Source: Candidatus Omnitrophota bacterium | GTDB taxonomy: Bacteria; Omnitrophota; Gorgyraeia; Gygaellales; Profunditerraquicolaceae | NCBI GenBank assembly: GCA_028706895.1 | Contig: JAQTVG010000062.1 | Location: forward strand, 1-6,347 | Length of the DNA stretch: 6,347 bases | Direction: 5' to 3' | Shown here: one piece after another, positions 1 to 5,605 of the stretch | How positions within the stretch are numbered: the first letter of the stretch is position 1 | Layout of the letters: each line of letters begins with the position of its first letter | The notes under the pieces: model-generated | Seen by the model: the letters and a program-made list of their open reading frames with translations, nothing else | The model's database searches: none | What the model was told of the DNA's origin: nothing | Made by a program: the position numbers and the translations under genes

Positions 1-1
1 G

Positions 2-292
2 GTTAAAAACCCTCAGAAACTTATGAAGGGGATAAGAAACGCCGGCGCGATATTCCTCGGCCCCCACAGCCCTACTGCTATAGGCGATTATGTCGCAGGG
101 CCAAGCCATGTTTTGCCTACAGGCGGTACTGCCCGGTTTTTCTCGGGGCTTTCGGTATCGGATTTTATGAAGAGCAGCCACGTTATCGGTTATTCGCGCA
201 AGGCCTTAGAAAAAGTAAGGGAGCCTTTAGAAAAAATCGCGGGAATTGAGGGTTTAGATAAACATTTGGATTCGGTGAAGATTAGGTTTTGA
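2..292 (+). CDS. hisD: Histidinol dehydrogenase, C-terminal part (5' end outside window)
   Basis: HisD catalyses the last two steps of histidine synthesis, the NAD-dependent oxidation of L-histidinol to histidine, as a cytosolic zinc-dependent homodimer. Only the last 96 codons are here; the frame is open from base 2, before the first internal ATG at 23, so the gene clearly continues upstream. The stretch IRNAGAIFLG, then GDYVAGPSHVLPT and GTARFFSGLSVSDF, is the characteristic end of the family. The Asp of GDY (codon 86-88) and the His near the C-terminus (codon 263-265) match the zinc ligands known as D360 and H419 in the E. coli enzyme. The gene ends normally at TGA 290-292. It is followed 29 bases later by hisB; hisC, often found between hisD and hisB, is absent from this junction. 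Composition is GC-richer here than in hisB (34 of 60 bases G or C at 61-120). Confidence 0.96.
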   Translation, partial: VKNPQKLMKGIRNAGAIFLGPHSPTAIGDYVAGPSHVLPTGGTARFFSGLSVSDFMKSSHVIGYSRKALEKVREPLEKIAGIEGLDKHLDSVKIRF

Positions 293-297
293 AAAAA

Positions 298-311
298 GTA
301 GTTAGTAGTTA
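298..311 (+). repeat. Tandem duplication of GTAGTTA in the hisD-hisB spacer
   Basis: The heptamer GTAGTTA occurs twice without interruption (298-304 and 305-311), directly in front of the hisB ribosome binding site. It takes up about half of the only spacer in the window longer than 20 bases. It may be a chance short repeat, a slippage product, or a junction scar, since it sits exactly where base composition drops on entering hisB. I see no longer repeat or inverted repeat around it. Confidence 0.6.
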
Positions 312-315
312 GGAG
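312..315 (+). promoter_or_regulatory. Ribosome binding site of hisB
   Basis: GGAG lies 6 bases before the ATG at 322, an ordinary Shine-Dalgarno distance. It supports the chosen hisB start and shows that hisB has its own initiation signal and does not depend on coupling to hisD. Confidence 0.75.
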
Positions 316-321
316 AAGAAA

Positions 322-963
322 ATGAGTGCAAGGATAGCAGAAAAGACACGGAAGACAACCGAAACAGAAATATCGATTAAATTGAATATTGATGGTACTG
401 GTGAATCTAAAATTAATTCCAGTATAGGTTTTTTAGATCATATGTTAGAATTATTTGCTTTCTGGGGACATTTCGATTTAGAAATTGCTACTAATAGCGC
501 TGATCTAAAGGTAGATATACATCATGCTAATGAAGATTTAGGTATTGTATTAGGACAAGTCTTTAAAGAAGCATTAGGAGATAAAATGGGCATTAAACGA
601 ATTGGATCTGCCACAGTGCCCATGGAGTCAGTTGTTGCTAGTGTTATCGTAGATATAAGCGGTAGAGATCACTGTTTAATAGATGTCGATAAGACTATTT
701 TTGATAGCAAGAGAAGAATACAGGTACTACTTGATGCAAAAAATAAAAAAGATGAGTATTCTCTTGAGTATGCTACTCATTTCCTTGAGGCATTATCAAA
801 ACAATTAGGAATGAATTTAAATATTAAAATCGAAAATCCTTCTATGGATTTGCATACTACTTTAGAGCCTGTCTTTAAGGCCTTAGGTAAAGCTTTAGAT
901 GAGGCCACTCAAATTGACCCCCGTCGTAAAGGGATTCCTTCAACGAAAGGCGTAATTGATTAG
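322..963 (+). CDS. hisB: Imidazoleglycerol-phosphate dehydratase, divergent form
   Basis: HisB removes water from imidazole-glycerol phosphate to give imidazole-acetol phosphate; family members are Mn-dependent 24-mers in the cytosol. The 213 residues cover the full dehydratase domain with no phosphatase fusion. Recognisable parts are GFLDHM (36-41), the first metal motif HHANED (67-72), GIVLGQ, the SGR arginine (115), a His at 153 and the C-terminal DPRRKGIPSTKG (199-210). Several normally conserved positions differ: the His of the usual HG after DHML is Trp48; PMDE is PMES (100-103); SGRP is SGRD; the His of the usual TLH is Asn167; and the second HHxxE reads HTTLE (178-182), losing one metal-ligand His. 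Base composition is AT-rich (203 of 600 bases G or C at 361-960) against about 41% in hisH. I infer a horizontally acquired or fast-evolving HisB. It may still be functional, since the frame is intact and it stays in the operon. The stop TAG abuts the hisH ATG. Confidence 0.92.
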   Translation: MSARIAEKTRKTTETEISIKLNIDGTGESKINSSIGFLDHMLELFAFWGHFDLEIATNSADLKVDIHHANEDLGIVLGQVFKEALGDKMGIKRIGSATVPMESVVASVIVDISGRDHCLIDVDKTIFDSKRRIQVLLDAKNKKDEYSLEYATHFLEALSKQLGMNLNIKIENPSMDLHTTLEPVFKALGKALDEATQIDPRRKGIPSTKGVID

Positions 964-1575
964 ATGATTGCTATCATTGACTACGGTATGGGTAATATTC
1001 ACAGCGTGCAGAAAGCGCTTGAGTTGATGGGAGCCAAAACCATAGTTACCAATAAGCCCGTAGATATTGCTAATTGCGATAAGGCAGTTTTGCCGGGGGT
1101 GGGTGCTTTTGACGATGCTATGGAGGAGTTAAAGAAGCAGGATTTAACCGCGGCATTAACTGATTTTATAAAAAACGGGAAAACATTACTGGGGATTTGT
1201 TTAGGTATGCAGCTTTTATTTGACATAAGCGAAGAGGCCAAAGCATCAAAGGGCCTTGGAATATTAAAAGGCGCGGTTAAGAAATTTGAAGCTAAGAATA
1301 ATCTTAAGGTGCCTCATATGGGTTGGAACCAGCTGAAAGTAAAAGCTTCAGGCTGCCCATTATTAAAAGGTATAACGGAGAATTCTTTCGTATATTTCTG
1401 CCACTCTTATTATCCGCAGCCAAAAGACAAAGGCGTGATTGCTTCTTCTACTGATTACGGTATTGATTTTGCGTCAATTGTCTGGCAGGATAATATATAT
1501 GGAGCGCAGTTTCACCCTGAAAAGAGCCAGGAAACAGGCTTAAAGATATTAAAGAATTTTGTTGATTTATGTTAA
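964..1575 (+). CDS. hisH: Imidazole glycerol phosphate synthase, glutaminase subunit
   Basis: HisH hydrolyses glutamine and channels the ammonia through the HisF barrel, where imidazole-glycerol phosphate and AICAR are made. It is a class I (triad) glutamine amidotransferase of 203 residues, the usual length. The start MIAIIDYGMGNIHSV is the standard N-terminus. PGVGAFDDAM (44-53) carries the oxyanion-strand loop, the nucleophile Cys79 sits in GICLGMQLLF (77-86), and His184 and Glu186 of FHPEKS complete the triad. The ATG follows the hisB stop with no spacing (TAGATG), and no good Shine-Dalgarno precedes it at a normal distance, so translation probably depends on coupling to hisB. The 3' end overlaps hisA by 7 bases. 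Its partner hisF lies downstream, separated by hisA and the lipoprotein gene. Confidence 0.98.
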   Translation: MIAIIDYGMGNIHSVQKALELMGAKTIVTNKPVDIANCDKAVLPGVGAFDDAMEELKKQDLTAALTDFIKNGKTLLGICLGMQLLFDISEEAKASKGLGILKGAVKKFEAKNNLKVPHMGWNQLKVKASGCPLLKGITENSFVYFCHSYYPQPKDKGVIASSTDYGIDFASIVWQDNIYGAQFHPEKSQETGLKILKNFVDLC

Positions 1576-2288
1576 TAATTCCGGCGATAGATATAAAAGA
1601 CGGCTGCGTGGTAAGGTTTGTGCAGGGCAAGCTTGATAAGAAAGTATATTCGCGTGATCCCATAAAGACCGCAAAGCACTGGGTAAAGCAGGGCGCCAAG
1701 ATAATACACGTTGTGGACTTAGACGGCGCTTTTAGCGGCACGCCCAAAAACCTGGATACGGTTAAGCAGATTGCAAAATCCATAGATGTCCCTATACAAT
1801 TCGGCGGCGGCATAAGGAGTATCGCGTTGATAGAGGATTTGTTGGATTCCGGTGTCAGCCGCGTTATCCTTGGGACAAAGGCCGCGGAAGATAAGGATTT
1901 TCTTAACAAAGCTTTTAAGAAATTTAAAGATAAAGTCATTGTAAGCATAGATTCTAAAGCTGACCGCGTGTTAACGGAAGGCTGGCAGGCAAGCGCCGGA
2001 AAAACTGATGTATTAAAATTCGCCCACAGCTTGAAAGAAGCAGGGTTTAAAGAAGTAATTTATACTGATGTGTTAAAGGACGGCACATTAAAAGGCCCCA
2101 ATATAAAGGCCATCAAGAGTTTAATAAAAGAGACCAGTTTAAAAGTTATTGCTTCGGGAGGGATTTCGTCATTAGTTGATTTACAGAAACTTAAATTGCT
2201 GGAAAAAAAAGGAGTAGTAGGCGTAATAGTGGGCAAGGCCCTGTATGAGGGCAAATTTACTTTAACCGAAGCATTGAAGTTAGCATAA
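1569..2288 (+). CDS. hisA: ProFAR isomerase (phosphoribosylformimino-5-aminoimidazole carboxamide ribotide isomerase)
   Basis: HisA converts ProFAR to PRFAR by an Amadori rearrangement. It is a cytosolic (beta/alpha)8 barrel; the 239 residues are the normal length. Asp8 in IPAIDIKDG is the expected general base, Asp128 in VSIDSK the partner acid, and Thr166 in YTDVLKDGT matches the third active-site residue known from Thermotoga HisA. The two phosphate-binding halves are visible: FGGGIR (78-83) and ASGGIS (195-200), with GKALYEG (222-228) closing the barrel. Trp139 in EGW is also typical. The start overlaps the hisH end (1569-1575) and lacks a clear Shine-Dalgarno, so translational coupling is likely. 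Because trpE is in the same operon, one may ask whether this barrel also does the TrpF reaction as PriA does in Actinobacteria; nothing in the sequence shows that. Confidence 0.98.
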   Translation: MLIIPAIDIKDGCVVRFVQGKLDKKVYSRDPIKTAKHWVKQGAKIIHVVDLDGAFSGTPKNLDTVKQIAKSIDVPIQFGGGIRSIALIEDLLDSGVSRVILGTKAAEDKDFLNKAFKKFKDKVIVSIDSKADRVLTEGWQASAGKTDVLKFAHSLKEAGFKEVIYTDVLKDGTLKGPNIKAIKSLIKETSLKVIASGGISSLVDLQKLKLLEKKGVVGVIVGKALYEGKFTLTEALKLA

Positions 2289-2293
2289 ATGGG

Positions 2294-2298
2294 GGAGG
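2294..2298 (+). promoter_or_regulatory. Ribosome binding site of the lipoprotein gene
   Basis: GGAGG, within a purine run GGGGGAGGG at 2291-2299, lies 4 bases before ATG 2303. It is one of the strongest Shine-Dalgarno matches in the window though slightly close to the start. It shows that the lipoprotein gene, unlike hisH and hisA, initiates on its own. Confidence 0.7.
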
Positions 2299-2302
2299 GC
2301 AT

Positions 2303-2764
2303 ATGCCAAGAAAAGCAGTTCTTTTGTCGGTCCTGGTTGTTTTTTTAATTACTCTAACAGGATGTGCCAATTTCCGCAGCTGTAAAAACAAAGATTTGGA
2401 AATCCAGGGATTAAGAAACCAGATATCGGCGCTTGAAGCGCAGGTGCAGAGCAGGGACACGGAGATTAACAGCTTGCGTGAAGCTTCGGTCAAAATTGAG
2501 GCTGAGCAGAAAACTGAAACAGCAAGAAAAATAACGAAAAAGAAAGTAATAGCAGAAGCTAAATACCGCCCTAACGTTAAACAGATCCAAATCGCTTTAA
2601 AAAATGCGGGTTACAATCCCGGCCCCATAGATGGGCGTAAGGGCAGGCAGACTAAAGAAGCCGTAAAGGCGTTTCAAAAGGACAATAACCTTAAGGAAAG
2701 CGGCAGAGTTGATAAGCAAACCTGGGATTTATTAAAGGAGTATTTGTATAAAAAAGTAAAATAG
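2303..2764 (+). CDS. Putative lipoprotein with coiled coil and peptidoglycan-binding-like domain
   Basis: The 153-residue product has no known role in amino-acid synthesis. Residues 1-20 form a lipoprotein signal peptide: basic MPRK, a hydrophobic stretch, then the lipobox LTGC with Cys21 as the predicted lipidated residue. About 31-70 looks like a coiled coil (leucines and isoleucines spaced among charged residues), followed by a basic linker (71-88). Residues 90-146 resemble a PGBD-1 domain: NVKQIQIALKNAGYNPGPIDG, then GRQTKEAVKAFQKDNNL and VDKQTWDLL. Such domains bind peptidoglycan, so an envelope protein anchored in a membrane and touching the cell wall is the likely role; I recognise no specific gene. 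The start is supported by a strong ribosome binding site. It sits between hisA (14-base gap) and hisF (1-base gap) on the same strand, so it is probably co-transcribed with them despite its unrelated function. Confidence 0.88.
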   Translation: MPRKAVLLSVLVVFLITLTGCANFRSCKNKDLEIQGLRNQISALEAQVQSRDTEINSLREASVKIEAEQKTETARKITKKKVIAEAKYRPNVKQIQIALKNAGYNPGPIDGRKGRQTKEAVKAFQKDNNLKESGRVDKQTWDLLKEYLYKKVK

Positions 2765-2765
2765 G

Positions 2766-3524
2766 ATGTTGACTAAAAGAATCATACCTTGTTTAGACAT
2801 TAAGGAGGGGCGCGTAGTAAAAGGGGTAAAATTTTTAGGCCTTAAGGACGCGGGCGACCCCGTAGAGGTAGCCAGGATTTACGACAATCAGCAGGCTGAT
2901 GAGCTTGTATTCCTGGATATCACTGCCAGCTTTGAAAATCGCAAGACCCTGATTAATTTAGTTGAAGAGATAGCGGAAAATATCTTTATGCCGTTTACCG
3001 TGGGCGGCGGGATCAGGGATATCACTGATATACGCGACCTGCTTAATGCCGGCGCAGATAAGGTATCCATAAATACCGCTGCGGTAAAATTCCCTGATTT
3101 GATAAGTGACGCTTCCCGGAAATTCGGCAGCCAGTGTATTGTCGTAGCCATAGACGCGAAAAAAGAAGATGGCGGCTACTGGCAGGTTTATATTAACGGC
3201 GGCAGGACCCCTGCGGATTTAGGTGCGTTAGATTGGGCAAGTAAGGCCGCAAAGCTCGGCGCCGGAGAAATCCTTCTGACGAGCATGGATTATGACGGCA
3301 CCAAGGATGGTTATGACCTGCCTTTAACCAAGGCAATTGCGCAGAGAGTAAATATTCCTGTTATCGCTTCCGGCGGCGCAGGTAAATTAGAGCATTTTTA
3401 TGATTGTTTTACCAAGGCCGGAGCATCTGCATGCCTGGCTGCTTCCATATTCCACTATCAGGAGTATTCTGTGAAGCAGGTAAAGGAATATTTAAATGAA
3501 AAAGGAGTCCCTGTACGCTTATGA
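2766..3524 (+). CDS. hisF: Imidazole glycerol phosphate synthase, cyclase subunit
   Basis: HisF uses ammonia delivered by HisH to convert PRFAR into imidazole-glycerol phosphate and AICAR. The 252 residues form a (beta/alpha)8 barrel of the usual size. Both catalytic aspartates are present at the family positions, Asp11 in IPCLDIKEGRVVKG and Asp130 in VVAIDAK. The residues lining the ammonia gate and HisH interface in Thermotoga HisF are also found at identical numbers: Arg5, Lys19, Glu46, Asp98 and Lys99. Phosphate-binding glycines are in VGGGIRD (79-85) and ASGGAGK (201-207), and DYDGTKDGYD (175-184) is conserved. The ATG comes one base after the lipoprotein stop; the nearest good AGGAG is about 27 bases upstream, too far to act directly, so coupling to the lipoprotein gene is likely. 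It overlaps hisI by 4 bases (ATGA). Confidence 0.98.
   Translation: MLTKRIIPCLDIKEGRVVKGVKFLGLKDAGDPVEVARIYDNQQADELVFLDITASFENRKTLINLVEEIAENIFMPFTVGGGIRDITDIRDLLNAGADKVSINTAAVKFPDLISDASRKFGSQCIVVAIDAKKEDGGYWQVYINGGRTPADLGALDWASKAAKLGAGEILLTSMDYDGTKDGYDLPLTKAIAQRVNIPVIASGGAGKLEHFYDCFTKAGASACLAASIFHYQEYSVKQVKEYLNEKGVPVRL
3504..3507 (+). promoter_or_regulatory. Possible ribosome binding site of hisI, inside hisF
   Basis: GGAG (in AAAGGAG) lies 13 bases before ATG 3521. The spacing is longer than ideal, but the site may act together with the ATGA overlap, where ribosomes ending hisF can restart on hisI. Confidence 0.4.
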
Positions 3525-3853
3525 AAAAGAGAATAAAATTTAATTTGAAAGATTTGAAGTTTGATAAACATGGGCTGGTTCCAGCGATAATACAGGATTA
3601 TAGGACTAGTGAAGTCCTTATGCTTGCTTATATGAATGCAGTATCATTAAAGAGGACATTAAAGCTGGGCAAGACCTGTTTTTGGTCGCGTTCAAGAAAA
3701 GAGTATTGGGTCAAGGGAATGACCTCCGGGCATTATCAATTTGTTAAATCTATTGCCTATGATTGCGATATGGATGCATTGCTTATTAAGGTGCGCCAGG
3801 TAGGCGTTGCCTGCCATACAGGAAACAGGAGCTGTTTTTTCAGGAAAATATAA
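3521..3853 (+). CDS. hisI: Phosphoribosyl-AMP cyclohydrolase, stand-alone
   Basis: HisI opens the purine ring of phosphoribosyl-AMP to give ProFAR, the substrate of HisA, using zinc and probably magnesium in a dimer. The 110 residues contain only the cyclohydrolase; the pyrophosphohydrolase HisE, fused in many bacteria, is missing and must be elsewhere if the pathway is complete. Visible signatures are VPAIIQDY, EVLMLAYMN (31-39), FWSRSRKEYWVKGMTSGH (54-71), the metal-binding DCDMDALL (81-88, Cys82 and the aspartates) and ACHTGNRSCF (97-106, Cys98 and Cys105 as zinc ligands). The start overlaps the hisF stop. The gene ends two bases before the trpE ATG. Confidence 0.97.
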   Translation: MKKRIKFNLKDLKFDKHGLVPAIIQDYRTSEVLMLAYMNAVSLKRTLKLGKTCFWSRSRKEYWVKGMTSGHYQFVKSIAYDCDMDALLIKVRQVGVACHTGNRSCFFRKI

Positions 3854-3855
3854 TT

Positions 3856-5337
3856 ATGTGCTATCCTTCGTTAAAAGAGTTTTTGAAGTTATCAAAAAAA
3901 GCTAATCTTATACCGGTGTATAAAGAAATTAGCGCCGATTTGGATACGCCGATCTGCGCCTTTTTAAAGCTTAAAAAAAGCAGCTATTCATTTTTGCTGG
4001 AATCGGTAGAGGGCCAGGAGAAGATCGCGCATTATTCTTTTTTAGGGAGCAACCCTTCAATTATCTTCCAGAGTAAAGGCAGGGATATAAAGATCGCATA
4101 TCCTCATGCCGGAAAAACCGTTAGGTTTGTTACTGCTTTAGACCCGTTAACCGAGATTAAGAAGATAATGAAAGGGTTTAAGCCGGCGCATATAAAAGGG
4201 CTGCCCCGTTTCTACGGAGGTTTTGTCGGTTATATCGGATACGATATGGTAAGGTTTTTTGAAAAACTTCCAGATAAGAATCCTGATGAGTTAAAAATAC
4301 CCGATGCCATTTTTATATTGACCGATAGCATACTGGCTTTTGACCATTTAAACCATACTATCAAGATTATCGTTAATGTTATATTGCCTGGCGGTAAAAA
4401 GAGTTCCGATAAAGCAAAAGCTTATTATGAGGCGCTAAGGAAAATAGAAGCTATCCATCGGGATTTAAAAAAACCTTTGATAGAGAATGATAGCAAAAGA
4501 AATAAGCGCAATATAAATATAAAGTCTAATTTTACGAAACGTGAATTTGAAAAAATAGTTATCAAGGCCAAGGAGTATATAAAAAAGGGCGATATTATCC
4601 AGGTGGTGCCTTCACAGCGTTTTAGAATCAAGGTAGGCAGCGCCACGCAGCCATTAGATATTTATAGAAGGCTAAGAATCCTTAACCCTTCTCCATATAT
4701 GTTTTTTCTGAAATTAGAAGATGTTACCCTTATCGGGGCTTCTCCTGAGATGCTGGTGCGTTCCGAAGACGGTGTAGTGCGGACGCGCCCTATTGCAGGG
4801 ACAAGGCCTCGCGGCGCAAATGAGCCGGAAGATTTAAGGCTGGAAAAAGAGCTCTTAAGCGATAGCAAAGAGAAGGCAGAGCACCTCATGTTGGTTGATT
4901 TAGGAAGAAATGATTTGGGCAGGGTCTGTAAAAAAGGCCACGTCAAAGTCAGCGAGTTTATGAGAGTTGAGAGGTATTCGCACGTAATGCATTTAGTCAG
5001 CGAAGTTGAAGGCCGCCTTGATAAAAAATATGATGCCTATGATGTTTTAAGAGCGTGCTTCCCGGCAGGGACAGTCTCGGGCAGCCCCAAGATACGCGCC
5101 ATGGAGATTATAGATGAATTGGAGAATACCAGGCGCGGCCCATACGCGGGATGCGTGGGGTACTTTAGTTTTTCCCAAAATATGGATACCTGTATTACAA
5201 TCAGGACGATAGTCCTTAAAGATAATACCGCTTATATTCAGGCAGGTGGAGGCGTTGTCGCGGATTCCGTCCCACAGAAAGAGTATTTTGAATCCGTTAA
5301 TAAAGCAAAGGCACTCGTTGAAGCAATCAGTAACTAG
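3856..5337 (+). CDS. trpE: Anthranilate synthase component I
   Basis: TrpE makes anthranilate from chorismate, the first committed step to tryptophan, normally with the glutaminase TrpG supplying ammonia. The 493 residues are full length. The start is supported by the typical opening YPSLKEFLKL and by AGGA about 10 bases upstream. LLES (47-50) in the N-terminal domain is the tryptophan-binding element, so feedback inhibition by tryptophan is expected. The catalytic domain has IQVVPSQRF (248-256), PSPYMFFL, GASPEML (294-300), PIAGT (312-316), EHLMLVDLGRNDLGR (342-356), FPAGTVSGSPK (402-412), GPYAG (428-432) and the closing IQAGGGVVADS (461-471). Ala314 in PIAGT separates it from aminodeoxychorismate synthase PabB, which often has Lys there (PIKGT). 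No trpG or other trp gene is beside it: hisI is 2 bases upstream and rpsP 15 bases downstream. Confidence 0.97.
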   Translation: MCYPSLKEFLKLSKKANLIPVYKEISADLDTPICAFLKLKKSSYSFLLESVEGQEKIAHYSFLGSNPSIIFQSKGRDIKIAYPHAGKTVRFVTALDPLTEIKKIMKGFKPAHIKGLPRFYGGFVGYIGYDMVRFFEKLPDKNPDELKIPDAIFILTDSILAFDHLNHTIKIIVNVILPGGKKSSDKAKAYYEALRKIEAIHRDLKKPLIENDSKRNKRNINIKSNFTKREFEKIVIKAKEYIKKGDIIQVVPSQRFRIKVGSATQPLDIYRRLRILNPSPYMFFLKLEDVTLIGASPEMLVRSEDGVVRTRPIAGTRPRGANEPEDLRLEKELLSDSKEKAEHLMLVDLGRNDLGRVCKKGHVKVSEFMRVERYSHVMHLVSEVEGRLDKKYDAYDVLRACFPAGTVSGSPKIRAMEIIDELENTRRGPYAGCVGYFSFSQNMDTCITIRTIVLKDNTAYIQAGGGVVADSVPQKEYFESVNKAKALVEAISN

Positions 5338-5340
5338 AAA

Positions 5341-5344
5341 GGAG
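5341..5344 (+). promoter_or_regulatory. Ribosome binding site of rpsP
   Basis: GGAG, in AAAGGAG at 5338-5344, is 8 bases before ATG 5353. It lies in the 15-base trpE-rpsP spacer, which is too short to hold a terminator or a full promoter, so rpsP probably receives readthrough from trpE unless a promoter lies inside trpE. Confidence 0.75.
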
Positions 5345-5352
5345 AAACACAT

Positions 5353-5604
5353 ATGCCAGTAGTCGTGCGTTTAAGAAGAATAGGTAAAAATCCCAAAAAA
5401 CGGCCGCATTTCCGCATTTCTGTTTTTGAGCAGACCCGTGGCCGCGATTCCAGGTTTATTGAAGAGTTGGGTTTCTATAATCCTGTAACCGGGACAGTAA
5501 AAATAAAAAATGAAAGGCTGGATTTCTGGAAGAAGAACGGCGCGCAGTTTTCCGCAACTGTTGAAAACCTAGCCAAGAAATCCCTTAAAAACAAGGAGGC
5601 ATAA
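5353..5604 (+). CDS. rpsP: Small ribosomal subunit protein bS16
   Basis: bS16 binds 16S rRNA and helps assemble the body of the 30S subunit. The 83 residues match the family in length and landmarks: the N-terminal strand VVVRLRRIG, KKRPHFRISV (15-24), the arginine-rich turn TRGRDSRFIEELGFYNP (28-44), then LDFWKKNGAQFSATVENLAKK (56-76), where the usual form is alternating W/G-A-Q-x-S-x-T-V-x-x-L. The tail is short and basic. In many bacteria rpsP is followed by rimM, trmD and rplS; here it is followed one base later by yajC. The combination with an upstream amino-acid operon suggests rearrangement around a housekeeping gene. A strong Shine-Dalgarno upstream fits high expression. Confidence 0.97.
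   Translation: MPVVVRLRRIGKNPKKRPHFRISVFEQTRGRDSRFIEELGFYNPVTGTVKIKNERLDFWKKNGAQFSATVENLAKKSLKNKEA
5593..5599 (+). promoter_or_regulatory. Ribosome binding site of yajC, inside the rpsP end
   Basis: AAGGAGG lies within the last codons of rpsP and ends 6 bases before ATG 5606. It is the fullest anti-16S match in the window and fixes the yajC start at 5606, ahead of the internal Met11. Confidence 0.8.
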
Positions 5605-5605
5605 A

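Noticed and set aside
1448..1948. Antisense open frame of 166 codons across the hisH-hisA junction
   Set aside because: It lies entirely opposite two clear genes, has no recognisable domain and no ribosome binding site I could support; it is best explained as a shadow of the coding sequence on the other strand.
2201..2212. Run of eight or so A residues in hisA as a possible frameshift or slippage site
   Set aside because: The frame is intact on both sides with conserved HisA sequence before and after; it encodes an ordinary Glu-Lys-Lys segment.
3728..3736. HisI has His in TSGH where E. coli has Asn (TSGN)
   Set aside because: As far as I recall, His at this position is common in stand-alone HisI proteins of other bacteria and archaea, so it is normal family variation.
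3829..3850. T-rich run GCTGTTTTTT near the hisI end as a possible intrinsic terminator
   Set aside because: The run is inside conserved hisI codons (SCFF) and I see no GC-rich stem directly before it.
5047..5352. Antisense open frame of 101 codons opposite the end of trpE
   Set aside because: It is opposite the highly conserved catalytic end of TrpE and its translation has no recognisable family features, so a real gene is unlikely.
5331..5352. trpE-rpsP spacer as a separate promoter or terminator region
   Set aside because: Only 15 bases separate the genes and they contain just the ribosome binding site; no hairpin or -10/-35 pair can be supported there.
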